Source: Folioceros fuciformis
Lineage: Eukaryota; Anthocerotophyta; Anthocerotopsida; Anthocerotales
Reading direction: 5' to 3'
NCBI GenBank assembly: GCA_049999805.1
Contig: JBNGIO010006246.1
Coordinates: 249,732-270,586, forward strand
Length of the DNA stretch: 20,855 bases
Under the pieces are notes generated by a model. It was not told the origin of the DNA and made no database searches. It saw only the letters and a list, made by a program, of their open reading frames with translations. Below, piece by piece: positions 8,397 through 18,650 of the stretch. Within the stretch, counting starts at the first letter, position 1, and every line of letters begins with the position of its first letter. The translations under genes and the position numbers were made by a program.

Positions 8397-11300
8397 ATGC
8401 AGCCCCGACTTGGATACGTCGTATGGCTGGGGGTTCTTCTCTTGGTCTGCTGGGGAGCTGGTCCAGCATGGTGCCAGCACTCCAAGGCCGTTGCGCACGA
8501 CGATAATATGAAGGATTTGGCAGAAAGCAACAAGTTTCTGGCTCGAGAAGCCTCAGATGACCATCTTCCCACAGGAAAACTGTAAGTTCCCTTTAAATGT
8601 CTGTCTATTTCCTGGATATGCCCCGCGGACTTTTACGATGGATTAATGACTTCGCCTCTTGCATTTTTTTTTGTAGTGATGAGGAGGCGTTGGCTAGAAG
8701 CCAGTGCCCTCAGAACGTGGAGTTGAGGTGGCAAACGGAGGTCAGCTCCAGCGTTTATGCCACTCCTCTCATCGCAGACATCAACTCGTATGTGCTGTGT
8801 CTCCATCCCTCGCTCCTGCACGAAAATGATGTGATCAGTGCTTTAGGCTAAACTGGCCAGACTTTCGTGTTTACCACGTTTTGCTGTTGAATTGATTGGC
8901 CACTGTAGTGATGGTAAGCTCGAAGTGCTTATTCCCTCCTTTGTCCATTACTTGGAAGCACTCGAAGGAGCTGACGGGGAAAAAGTGATTGGTACGTAGT
9001 CCACCAGTGTGGTTGTTAAACCTCAACGACAAAAGCTTCGTACTTCAGGTTTCATACGCTCCGTGATTTATTGTCATACTTGATGGGTCTCTCTTGCAGG
9101 TTTCCCAGCCTTCCATCAGTCAACTGTGCATGCCAGCCCTCTGCTTTATGACATCGATAAGGACGGCATTCGAGAGATCTTGCTTGCCACCTTCAATGGC
9201 GACATTGTTTTCTTCAGGTGTGTATCTTATCGTCCTTTGTATTCGTCTTTGCATGTGATCCAACACTAAGCTTTTGGCAATTGCCTGCGCTACAAAGTAT
9301 AGCAGATTCTCTGTCCACCTTTAATTTACCGGACTGTGAATCTGGATACAGGAATAGCGGCTACCTGATGCCAGAGAAGTTGACAGTACCAAGGCTTCGT
9401 ATAAAAAAGGACTGGTTTGTGGGTCTGGACCCTGATTGGGCAGATCGCTCCAATCCAGATGTGCATGATGAGGGTATTGACGTCAATGTCCAGAGCAGTA
9501 AGGGTAAGGCAACTGGTGCTAAAGTGGGAGAGACGCCTGCTGTGACAGAGTCTGTATCTTCTGGGGGACAGGTGGATGAAATTCTTGACAAGGTCCGCCG
9601 TTCCGAACATGATTCTAGCATCACTGTCGAAGCGGAGATTGCAAAAAATGTGCAGCGACGGTTGCTAGAAGATACTGAGGATACAAAACAAGCGGCCACC
9701 GTAGAAAACGATCAGCAGGGGCTGGACGAGGATGCTATTGCTGCGTTTGAGCTTCTTCGCGATTATAGTGCAGACGATGAGGCAGTCACTGATGAGTATA
9801 ATTATGACTATGATGACTACGTGGATGAAAGTATGTGGGGTGACGACGACTGGAATGAGGTTGCTCATGAAAAGGTGGAAGACTATACAGATGTTGATGC
9901 GCACATCCTGTGTACTCCGGTTAGTTGGTTCTTGAGATGCCTCTCTGTAGATTATTTTCATGTTGCTACGCGGTGCCAACTCTTCTGTTCATTTTCCGAG
10001 TGGTTCGTATTTTTTGGTGTTGATTGATGTAGGATTTTGCAGGTTATTGCCGACATTGACAACGATGGAGTAGATGAGATGATTGTTGCATCCTCTTTCT
10101 TCTATGACCGGGAGTAAGCTCCGATTACCGTGTGTCCCAAACATATGCAGTTTCCTGGCGTATGTCCCTGCATGAATCTTTTACCAGCATAAGCTGTGTG
10201 TGGACTTGCTAGGTATTATGATGCACAGGAGCATAAGAAGGAGCTTGGGGACTTGGACATCGGGAAGTACATAGCTTGCTCTGTGGTTGTTTTCAACCTC
10301 GAAACAAAACAAGTGAAATGGAACATCCACCTTGATCTGAGCACAGACTCCGGAAGCTATCGTGCTTTCATATATTCTTCACCAACGGTTGCTGACATTG
10401 ATGGGGATGGGTTCCTTGAAATCATTGTGGGCACATCGTTCGGTTTTCTCTATGTTCTCCGTCACAATGGTAAGCCATTTTTAGGCAATGTGTCTTTTTC
10501 TCCGTTAGTAGTCCGGTGCCGGTTTTGTTGCAAGTAGTTCTTACGTGTCACTCTACGAAAACGAAATGCAGGCCGAGTTATGGAAAATTTTCCAGTGTTA
10601 ATGGGAGAGATTCAAGGGCAAGTCATTGCAGCAGACATAAACGATGATGGTCTTATAGAAATCGTGAGTGTTGATACTAGAGGCAATGTTGCTGCTTGGA
10701 GCAGCAAGGGAAAGGAAATTTGGGAGAGGCACTTAAAGAGCCTGATTTCACAGGTGAGTTCTGCGTGAATATCATCTAGTTTCCTAGTGTCGTGGAAGGT
10801 TCCTTGCTCTGGGACATGATTTTGTCTGCTTCATGTGTTTGGTTCTCAGATCGATGACCGACGTGTGTGCATTGCTTGTGCTCAGGGAGCGACGGTTGGT
10901 GATGTCAATGGTGATGGACACACAGAAATCGTTGTCCCCACATCCTCAGGAAATATCTATGTGTTGAAAGGTGCTGATGGTTCAATTGTCAGCCCCTTCC
11001 CATATCGCACTCATGGAAGGGTGATGGCACCTGTACTATTGGTTGACTTGAACAAGCGCGGTAGTGATAAAAGAGCACTTACACTTGCGGTAACGTCTTT
11101 TGATGGCTACTTCTACCTGATCGATGGTGCGACAGGTTGTGCAGATGCCGTTGACATTGGCGAAACCTCGTAAGTGTTCTCCAGCAGATTTGGCTGTCTT
11201 TCGTTGTCCAGGCATTGCAGGGTGACCCTGTGTATGTGCGGCTTACCAGATACAGCATGGTGGTGGCTGACAACGTGGACGGTGGAGATGATCTGGACTT

Positions 11301-12053
11301 GATTGTCACAACAATGAATGGGAACGTGTTGTGTTTCCAAACCCCCTCTTCCTATCATCCTCTCAAGGTACGGTGCAGGGTTTCAGTGCGTAGAAATACT
11401 TTTGGTGTGCTATTCTCTGGGAAGCCCTTTTCCAATGGTGTTCTTGTCCCACAGGCATGGCCAGGTCAAGCACAAGGAAGAAATGTGGTATCCAATAGGG
11501 GTAATCGGCAGGGCATTTTTGTGGTGGAGTCATCTCGCAAATTCCGGGATGAAGCAGGAGACAAGTTCTGGATTCAATTTCAGATCGTTGATGAGTACCG
11601 GCCGTCATCTAAAACGCAGGGGCCATACAAGGTTAAGGTGAGGATGATAAAGTGTTTCGGGGGAAGGATTCGTCCTTCTTTCGGCATTTCTAGTATAATG
11701 AATCTTTTCCTCACCGTCATCGGCAGATCACGCTGTTCGTTCCTGGAAACTATCAAGGTAACCGAAGTACAGTCGTGGAGGAAACGTATAAGGAGCGTGG
11801 AGTACACAAGATAGGGTTGCCATGTCTACCTCTGAGGACCGGAGCTACAGTTCTCGTGGAGATGACAGACAGAAATGGGCTGTACTTCTACGACGAGTTT
11901 TCCCTCACATTCCACATGCGGTATTATCGGCTCCTGAAATGGCTAGTAATTCTTCCACTAATGGGAATGGCTGCCGTACTCATCCTTGTTAGACCCCAAG
12001 ATGCGGTTGAGTCCTTGCCAACTTTCGCCGGCGACAAGAAGTACTCGTTTTGA
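8397..12053 (+). CDS. DEX1: DEX1: integrin-alpha-like FG-GAP protein (defective in exine formation 1), 12 exons
   Basis: Exons inferred: 8397-8581, 8677-8787, 8909-8991, 9100-9217, 9352-9919, 10043-10113, 10213-10469, 10572-10753, 10886-11169, 11250-11367, 11455-11637, 11727-12053. They total 2,487 nt, giving 828 residues (Arabidopsis DEX1 about 896). DEX1 is a membrane protein of the secretory route or plasma membrane needed for primexine and exine patterning of pollen; in seed-free plants a spore-wall role is inferred. A signal peptide covers about residues 1-26. Calcium-binding FG-GAP-like loops lie at 96-101 (DINSDG), 144-149, 359-364, 440-445, 486-491 and 531-536, plus DNVDGGDD at 627-634. 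A single membrane helix lies at about 789-808, followed by a short tail. The acidic Tyr-rich block [19 protein letters not shown] in exon 5 is conserved; the linker before it is shorter than in Arabidopsis. All 11 introns are GT-AG, 80-134 bp. Confidence 0.95.
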
Positions 12054-12291
12054 GGGGATAAAAGTTTTGTCGGAAATTTGTACTTTTGATCCTTCGGCTT
12101 GTACCGTGGGTAATAGTGCCTGAGATCGTACGTTTTGTCTGCTTGGGCCGTGGAAATGAACTACAAAGTGACCCCGCTGCAGACTGGTCTGCAGGACGAA
12201 AAGCTGACTTGACAGTATTTCGTGTTCTGGTAGTCTTTTCTATCTACACCAGTAAAAATGCATTACAAATTCTTCGATGCCCAGTTCCAAA
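12054..12291. other. Convergent 3' gap between DEX1 and the VTT gene
   Basis: There are 238 bp between the two stop codons. It should contain both 3' UTRs. No RNA gene, repeat or canonical AATAAA was found. Overlapping transcripts from the two strands are possible. Confidence 0.45.
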
Positions 12292-13775
12292 TCATGCCGC
12301 AGCCGCAGGTATTTCAACCTCAATTTCTTTCTCTCCTGACGACCTTGTTGAACCCCCTGTAGGGTTGATGAACGGTCGATGATATTCTGATTCCTGACGA
12401 GAACCCGACCTATCCAGCCTCTCTTCGGTGGACAAGGCAACCGGCGTTTCGCCGTTGACCGCAATTAGTCTTTTCAGGTCTTCCTTCAGTTCAGATTCTT
12501 CACACCCATCTAGCTGGCCAGACTCGTCGTCGTCCAAGCTCATTTTCTCAGCAGCCTCCCTTAGCTCAAATTCCTGCATTGCCCTTCTGCCATACACTGT
12601 GACAGTGATCCCAATCACAGCGGCCACCGACAGGCCAACTGTGTTGTAAACAATCTCCACTGGCGTCAGAGTTCTTTTCTGATGGTTCACGTCTGCTAGT
12701 GTCCTGAGCAACTTCCCGCTGCAAGGAGATGTTCACGGGTCAGGACTGGAGGCAGGCAGTGTTCACACATCCCACCCATCCCTCAGCAGGAGAGGCTTGC
12801 ACATCGATTGTCAAAAAACGTTTTGCCAAAAACGCAAACTCTGTACCTGTAAATTGTGATGAATGCTTCAGGCACCATGCCAGTCATGGAACCCATGATG
12901 TAAGGACCATATCCTATAGTGGTGACTGTTATAGCGTAGTTGAAAAACGGATACGGGAATGGAGACACTCGTAAGAGTGCTATAGCCCGAAATTGATGGA
13001 ACCAAGTACCCTGTTCCGCGAACTTGAGAACCGAAACTTGCTTTGGCCACCGCTTCAACCAGTTCTGTGAACAATCCAGGGGACAAGGCCGAGTCATTAG
13101 AAGTCCTCTCAGACTCTGTACAACCCACACATACTCCAGCAGGGAACTCATCGGAGACAAGGATAAGGGAACGTGCCCGTATTCGATCATGCACCAGCTG
13201 ATGTCCGATGAAAAATGGCAGGGACTGGCCGATAAAGGTGCCCACCATGATGATCAGAAAGCCGACACCATACCCAAAAACAATCCCCGCTAGCCACATA
13301 GATGGACCAGAAGGTATCAAGACTAGAGGGAACAACGCCAGTGAAGCTATAAGAACAAATGCCAAGACGGGCCTGCTAAACGTCCGAGCCTCCCAATCCA
13401 AAAGTGGTATGACTACCTGCAAAGAGTAGAGTAACAAACATAAAACGTCAGCCCAAAACCAACTGCCTTCACAAACGAATGAGGCCATCCGAAAGCACGG
13501 GCAGCAACCTCGCTCACCTTCTCAAGAAGAAAAGGCCCCAAAAACACAAAAACAGCACCTATAACCGCAAATGCCACGAAGGCCACAACCAGTATCTTCG
13601 TCCAGTACCAGACCCTCCGCCACCTTGTGTTTTCCACAGGCTGTACGACGTCAAACTCATCCATCTCCAGGTCGTCAGGGTCTAATCTCAAGTACTCCGA
13701 ATCTTCTTGCATTTCCTGCATTTCGACACCACTAGGTGCAGCAGAGTGGACATACTCGTGCCTGTCCGAACCCAT
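12292..13775 (-). CDS. VTT-domain / SNARE-associated Golgi protein (TVP38/TMEM64, DedA-like) membrane protein, 4 exons
   Basis: Exons on the minus strand: 13518-13775, 13177-13416, 12847-13064, 12292-12718, joining in frame to 380 residues. The family consists of multi-spanning membrane proteins of Golgi, endosome or plastid membranes; relatives (TMEM41B/VMP1/DedA) act as lipid scramblases. Here that activity is inference. Hydrophobic segments lie at about 60-82, 102-150, 190-235 and 262-282. The VTT core shows PSGPSMWLAGIVFGYGVGF (121-139), SLPFFIGHQL (150s-160s), WFHQFRAIALLRVSPFPYPF (187-206) and YGPYIMGSMTGMVPE (218-232). Acidic cytoplasmic-type tails flank it. Introns: 101, 112 and 128 bp. 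The second has a GC donor (GCACGT at 13176-13171) with a normal AG acceptor; no in-frame GT alternative was found. The start at 13775 is chosen because homologues begin with a soluble acidic leader; an upstream in-frame ATG at 13847 would add 24 hydrophobic residues. Confidence 0.9.
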
Positions 13776-15280
13776 GTTCACAGTGACAGTGCCGATCCCA
13801 ACAAGCACCACCAACTTCCACACCCGCCACCAGACAGAACCCTGCAACAGCCGAAGGATCCATCATCTGCCCGCACCTTAATCCACGCAAACACTACCGT
13901 GAGCCATCTACCCTTCCCATACCAGCCTTCACTCACAACGTCAGAAACACCTGCGCACGTACCGGTCTACTGCTGTACACCTTCAGACGGCGAACAATCT
14001 AGCACTCCAGTCTTTCAGGACAGGAACGAATCACTGCACCTCAACCCCAGATACACTCTACCCTTAGCCATGGTGGATCACAACTGAATCGTTCTAACGC
14101 ATCGCAACTCCTGCAAGTGTCCACCTCCAGCTTGCCTGACATCAGATCTGCATACCATCTCCTTCAATTCGCACCTCCAAACCTCCACCCACAGCACAGC
14201 CTTAACCCAGCTTTCACCCATCAAGCCTCCGCCACACTACCCCTGTCCCTCAGCCCGCGCATGCGGAAGCTGTATCAATTCCCCTCCTCCCCTGCCTCCT
14301 TGTATCACACAACACGTGCCCAATTCCGTGCATTCCCAGATCTGAGCAACGAGACTCTCCCTCACCCTGCAGTGCCAACTACCAGCCAGAAGTAGCAACG
14401 AAATATCCTCAACCGCCCACAAACTCTCCAGCCACTTGGCAGACCCGCACCAGCAGGCAAGCGTGATTGAGGCGGCGCGAGGAGGGCAATCCCAGGTCAG
14501 CCCCAATTTCTTTTGGCCAAGACAACCCCTGCAGTTGCTAGCAGCCTTGCAGCCGGTAAGTGGGTGCGAGTGTCTGGATGGAACTACAACCTATGCCCCT
14601 CCTCACTCGATAAGACTGCCGTCAAGAGCACTTCAATTCTGAACCCCTTTAGTGCTGCCGCATTTCGCGCCTCCCCATGTATTTGACACGGCATACCTGC
14701 TCCCACAGTCATCCCCGTGCCTTCCCCCTGGCCGGCAAATTTGTCCATTTGGTTTTGCGCTTTCGCCTCCAGGTCCAAACTCGAGGAAATTTTTTGCTTT
14801 GCTGGCGGCTTCCAAGCCTTGTGCCAAATTCACTCTATAATGTATGTATTTTGCGCGTGGCAGCACCTAAACGGTCCTAAACCTATGCAAGGGAGGCTCA
14901 TAATAATGCGGTTTATTAGTTGCAGTATTGCTTTTAGAATGCTTCTTATCCTTGGCTGGTCCTATGCCAACTCGGGGCATGAGCGAGAGGGATAAGTAGC
15001 AGTCGTGCTGTCCACCACCACCGGTATCTACAACTTGGCTTACATTCCATCAGCCTCATGCTTCTAGGATTTAAAGAAATGGGACCGCAAGCTACATGTG
15101 CGAAGGCCCATTTGAGTAGCAGCCAAGCATCATTTGGGATTTTGAAATCAATTCGTTGCGTCTCTCATTTGTTGCTTTCGAGCTTACGCTGTCAACCCTA
15201 TGACTTGTACTACCAAACATGACTGGCTTTGACTGGAATCCACTCTTTTGACTGAATTTTGCTTAAGACTGGACCACTTC
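13776..15280. promoter_or_regulatory. Region upstream of the VTT gene: presumed 5' leader and promoter, no supported gene
   Basis: The + strand is clearly C-rich and G-poor from about 13,680 to 14,400, so the transcribed minus strand of the VTT gene is purine-rich, which fits a long 5' leader. An acceptor-like TTGCAG on the minus strand just above 13,843 could end a 5' UTR intron, but no partner donor could be chosen. Open frames here (for example 13707-14087 and 14117-14395 on +) arise from T-poor composition and match nothing I recognise. From about 14,830 the sequence becomes AT-richer. Confidence 0.35.
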
Positions 15281-15574
15281 CTATCATTTTTGCAGCTTGC
15301 AATGGCACAGGAAGAAGGACCATCTCAGCAACCAGAAAAGCAAGAGGGCGATGACGTGCCATCACGGCTGATTGCTAGCACCAACATAGTGAGCAGCCAA
15401 GCTTCTTGCTCTAAAGCTTTGTCGCAAAATGCGGAGGTGCACAATGTGTTGCTCAACCTTCTGCCTAGTAGTGAACCAGAGAACATAGATGTCACAACTA
15501 TTGGACAATATGGAATGCAACATTGCCAAGTTGCTATGGAGGCCACCTCATATGTTCCGTTGCATGCTTCATGA
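15281..15574 (+). CDS. Unrecognised small open frame with a possible upstream splice acceptor
   Basis: An acceptor-like tract (CATTTTTGCAG, ending at 15296) precedes an ATG at 15302 whose frame runs to TGA at 15572-15574, about 90 residues. The predicted product is acidic at the start (MAQEEGPSQQPEKQEGDD), with Ser/Gln-rich and Leu-containing middle parts (LLNLLPSSEPENID) and no membrane segment or motif I recognise. It could be the last exon of a gene, a transposon fragment, or chance. The surroundings look like decayed repeat sequence, so confidence is low. Confidence 0.2.
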   Translation, partial: LSFLQLAMAQEEGPSQQPEKQEGDDVPSRLIASTNIVSSQASCSKALSQNAEVHNVLLNLLPSSEPENIDVTTIGQYGMQHCQVAMEATSYVPLHAS

Positions 15575-17202
15575 CTAGCTTCAGGATGCTCTACCTGCAA
15601 GAGGGACACCTAAACTCAAAGACATTCTCTAATGAAGTTGTGACATGTTGCTAAAGATCTGCTCCACTATTGCTATTTGTACTTGACAAACTAAAACACA
15701 TTAAACATCGGTCAATACTATGGTTTAGAGTCCATGGCTTGCATGAAGATGCAATGATTGCACCCAGTTTGTTGGAGGATTGTTTTATGTACTAATCATA
15801 TGCAATGTTAAGCAGAAGTGATGGTGTGGCCTACCTTATATGTAGTACAACATGCCTATGTAGCCATTGGTGCTCTAGTCTTGAGATTTTTCACATCCTT
15901 GCATTTCCAATCAAGCAAGCATATAGAGGTCAAGCTCCACATCCATATACAAATTCCTTTGATGTGGATTCTGAGATGCCATGAACTTAGAGGCATAATA
16001 TAGGGCCTCCATTACAAAATAACTTAATGCCATGGGTGCTTCTAGATCTTGATTATAAACAAGGCCTTTCATTTACAAGACTCCCATGTATCACTCCAAT
16101 GGGTACATCCATCTTACACAAGGCATCTCATGTCTTTCAACTTCATCTACCTAGTGGATAATAAGATGCTACATAATGTTCCGAAATGTAGATGGCAAAA
16201 CTTGCTCAAGAAGTATGATGGTTATGATAGCTCCACGAGTGAGAAATGGCCTCCTAACGCAATTGGCAAATAGTATTGTAGAAGGCAATGCCAATCATTT
16301 CAAGGTTGCACATTATCAATCCTTCCAAACCAAGGCGTGAAGTTTGGATACGTGCATGTCTGGATATAGTCGTTAGCCCTTCTCCGCATATTGCTTGCCT
16401 CAAAAAATTGCCTTAGTGTCATCTGCATAGCGGAGCATTCAAATAGGGGGGTGAGGAGAGCAAGAGAAGCATTGTAATCATCAAAGAGGTGCATAGGAGA
16501 ACTTGAAGACGGTGCCAGAGCTCGTGCAGAGTGCATCTTCTCTCACGGAGTCAGGAGCTAAGAAGGTGCAAAGGCAAAGGTGCAAAGATGCAAATGGCGT
16601 CCACGAATGCCGAGGCAGGGGGTTACGGGCGATTTGGTCAAACAACAGGAGTTGAACTTGCCCAAGATATCTGGGAACATTCAAGCCATGACAATCATCC
16701 AAGAGTTCACTTGGAACTTGTTATTTTGCTCCAAGGGGAGGCACATGTCCAAGCATATATGGTCTAATCCCCTCATGTAGACCATGTAGATGATGTGTGA
16801 AGTCTACAAGCCGCGCCACGGAGAAAGGGAGTCTATACCTCAATTCCCACTGAAGCACAGCCCTGGTGAAGGAATCATCAATGATACTCATCTTTGATAG
16901 AGCCTGCAAGACCACACGCAAGTGGCTGATCCACAACATTCGTAACTTCTTAATACGAGGAGTAGCTAGATTAATTGTCAACCAGCTACCATTCTCAAAA
17001 CGAACCTTATCGTTCACCCTTGAGGGTCCTTCTACTTCTTTATGGATTAGCGTAAGGGTCCCTAGTAGATTGGGGAAAGGTAGTGGGACATTGGATCGAG
17101 GTTCAAAGGTTATGACAAAAAGAAATCCCCTCTATCGGGGCTCTCACCCTTCCTCTACCATATCTAGAGCATTTCTCAATTACCTAACACAGGTGGAGCA
17201 AC
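15575..17202. other. AT-richer, repeat-like stretch without recognisable gene; may include LTR/UTR of the adjacent element
   Basis: No homology could be assigned. Several short frames exist on both strands; the longest on minus is 16721-17017 (98 codons, basic and Leu/Arg-rich) with a following frame 16481-16702, which may be relic transposon coding or chance. Because it lies directly downstream (on minus) of the Ty3/gypsy relic and its purine-rich repeat, the part from about 17,200 leftward is where that element's 3' LTR would be expected. I could not find a second LTR copy or clear TG...CA ends. Confidence 0.3.
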
Positions 17203-17277
17203 AGTCCCTGCCCTGAGCATTCCCTCCCTCAACATTCCCTCCCTAAACATTCCCTCCCTAAACATTCCTTGCCCTAA
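17203..17277 (-). repeat. 15-bp tandem repeat (about five copies), purine-rich on minus; possible expanded polypurine tract
   Basis: On + the unit is ATTCCCTCCCTAAAC. Copies at 17234-17248 and 17249-17263 are identical, with variants at 17219-17233 and 17264-17278 and a weaker one at 17204-17218. On minus it reads as GGGAGGGAATGTTTA-type units directly after the final stop of the element frame (17274-17276), the position where an LTR retrotransposon carries its polypurine tract. In one minus frame it encodes repeated GMFRE-like pentapeptides, probably without meaning. Confidence 0.7.
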
Positions 17278-18650
17278 GAAACATACTTGAATTGGAGACA
17301 CTCATAGCACACCCTGGAGGGCACAACCTCCAGCACCTCCACGCCGCTTGCTCGAGACCTTCTCCATGGTTGCTATGCAGGATGAAATTTGCTATTCCTG
17401 GTTGCAACCCTGGAATTCACAACACCTGCTGAATGGCTACAAACGTGATATACCTGAGCAGACTCAGGGGTACGCTCTAGTTGTTCTGGTAGGTAGACGC
17501 TATGCTCCGCTGCTCTGCTATGAGGAGGAGACCTGAGTGTCCTCCTGCTGCTGTCAGCACTACGTGATCACTCCCTAGGTTGAGGTCGACTTGCCCTAAG
17601 CTCCTGTTGGGCTTCCATGGTCTCTGATGGAGGATGCTTGCATGGACGTCCCCTCTTGCGCTTGGGTGACAGTGGCGCTTCGCCTTGTGATGCTTTACCT
17701 TCAGCAATTGTGGGTAGGGTAGGGATTTTACACCTTCATCCTCGCACGTGTGAGGCCGTCTTGCCCATGGCGCTATGTATCCAACTCCAAATAGCTGCAA
17801 TAGGATTCAGAAATACGTCATGAGGAATTCCCAGCCTGCGAGCTTGTTCAGCCTATACATGCAGAAATTCCTCCTTCAAAATGGCATGCTCTCTCGGAGC
17901 TACACGTGCCCACTGTCGCCTCTTGTTTCTGGTCCGAATTGGACCCTTACTGGGCGTGACATTCCTGTGTAACTCTGCAATTCTCCTTCTCACTATCTCC
18001 TGCTTTCGCAAAGTACTGGCTTCTTGCTCTGTTCGTCAACGCTCAAAGTTTGCATGCCCTTGAGCCTACGCAGCATACCAAACTGCGAGTTTGGTTTGAA
18101 GCCTCTCACGTCTCTCCTCCCTGCTGTGCCTAGAGACTTCTGTGTCAGCTTCCACCTCATGTGGATTTAATACAGCATCATTTCCTTCTTCTTCAAGAGC
18201 CATGTTCACACTTAGCACGTTATAGTGCTCACATAATCATTCTCCTTCTGGAACATTGTCCAGTGCTAGTTTGAGACAAAACAAATGGTAACTACGATTA
18301 CATCTGTTACATAACAACATGAACTCTTCGTCAGTTGTGTGCCCACACTTCTCACAGGGCAAATCTGTTGGTGGCGTCTAGGCCTGAGGCACAGTTTGTG
18401 TGTCCAAGTTAGGCAAATGGCATGGAGCCAAGTGCTTCATGTGCTCCTTGCACCTTCTGCCATCTCTTCCTTCAAGTTCAACCACACCCTGCTCACCAAC
18501 TTGCACAACTCTCAAGATAAGCCTCCATGTGCTGACATCCAACATGCTTGCAGGCCTATGCTGCAAATACACATAATTTCCAACGCAAACTTGCAAGCTT
18601 TGGGCTTCCATGAGCCCCCCAGCGTGTAAGCATACCTCAGTTGATCCCAA
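17274..18650 (-). pseudogene. Integrase C-terminal domain with in-frame PHD finger and AT-hook-like extension
   Basis: One minus frame spans 459 codons with about eight internal stops and no frameshift. It opens with the integrase C-terminal domain (VGNYVYLQHRPASMLDVS, then RLILRVVQVGEQGVVELEGR and CHLPNLD). After a TAG at about 18373-18375 comes a PHD finger at 18222-18356: C-x2-C, 11 residues, C-x2-C-x4-H-x2-C, 14 positions, C-x2-Y. The conserved Trp two places before the seventh ligand is a TGA, and the eighth ligand Cys is Tyr. The following region is charged and helical (about 18,203-17,740), then a basic KRKRGRP motif (17663-17643) like an AT-hook, then a Ser/Arg-rich tail ending at 17274-17276. 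Internal stops lie at 18068-18066, 18038-18036, 17855-17853, 17738-17736, 17570-17568 and 17375-17373. PHD fingers read histone H3 tails; a targeting role is inference. A separate, fused host gene fragment is the alternative. Confidence 0.7.

Noticed and set aside
13776-13847. Upstream in-frame Met as start of the VTT protein
   Set aside because: Homologues begin with an acidic soluble segment; the extra 24 residues are hydrophobic and overlap an acceptor-like TTGCAG, so leader or intron sequence is more likely.
13707-14642. Plus-strand frames 13707-14087, 14117-14395 and 14436-14642 as genes
   Set aside because: T-poor composition removes stops; no motif, no consistent splice structure, Pro/Ser/Thr/His-rich translation typical of noncoding C-rich DNA.
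16721-17017. Minus frame as part of a LINE or other reverse transcriptase
   Set aside because: No YxDD-like, endonuclease or zinc-knuckle motif could be found; left as unassigned repeat sequence.
17477-17800. 107-codon minus frame as a separate gene
   Set aside because: It is in a different frame from the retroelement reading frame that covers the same bases with a PHD/AT-hook context, and it has no recognisable motif.
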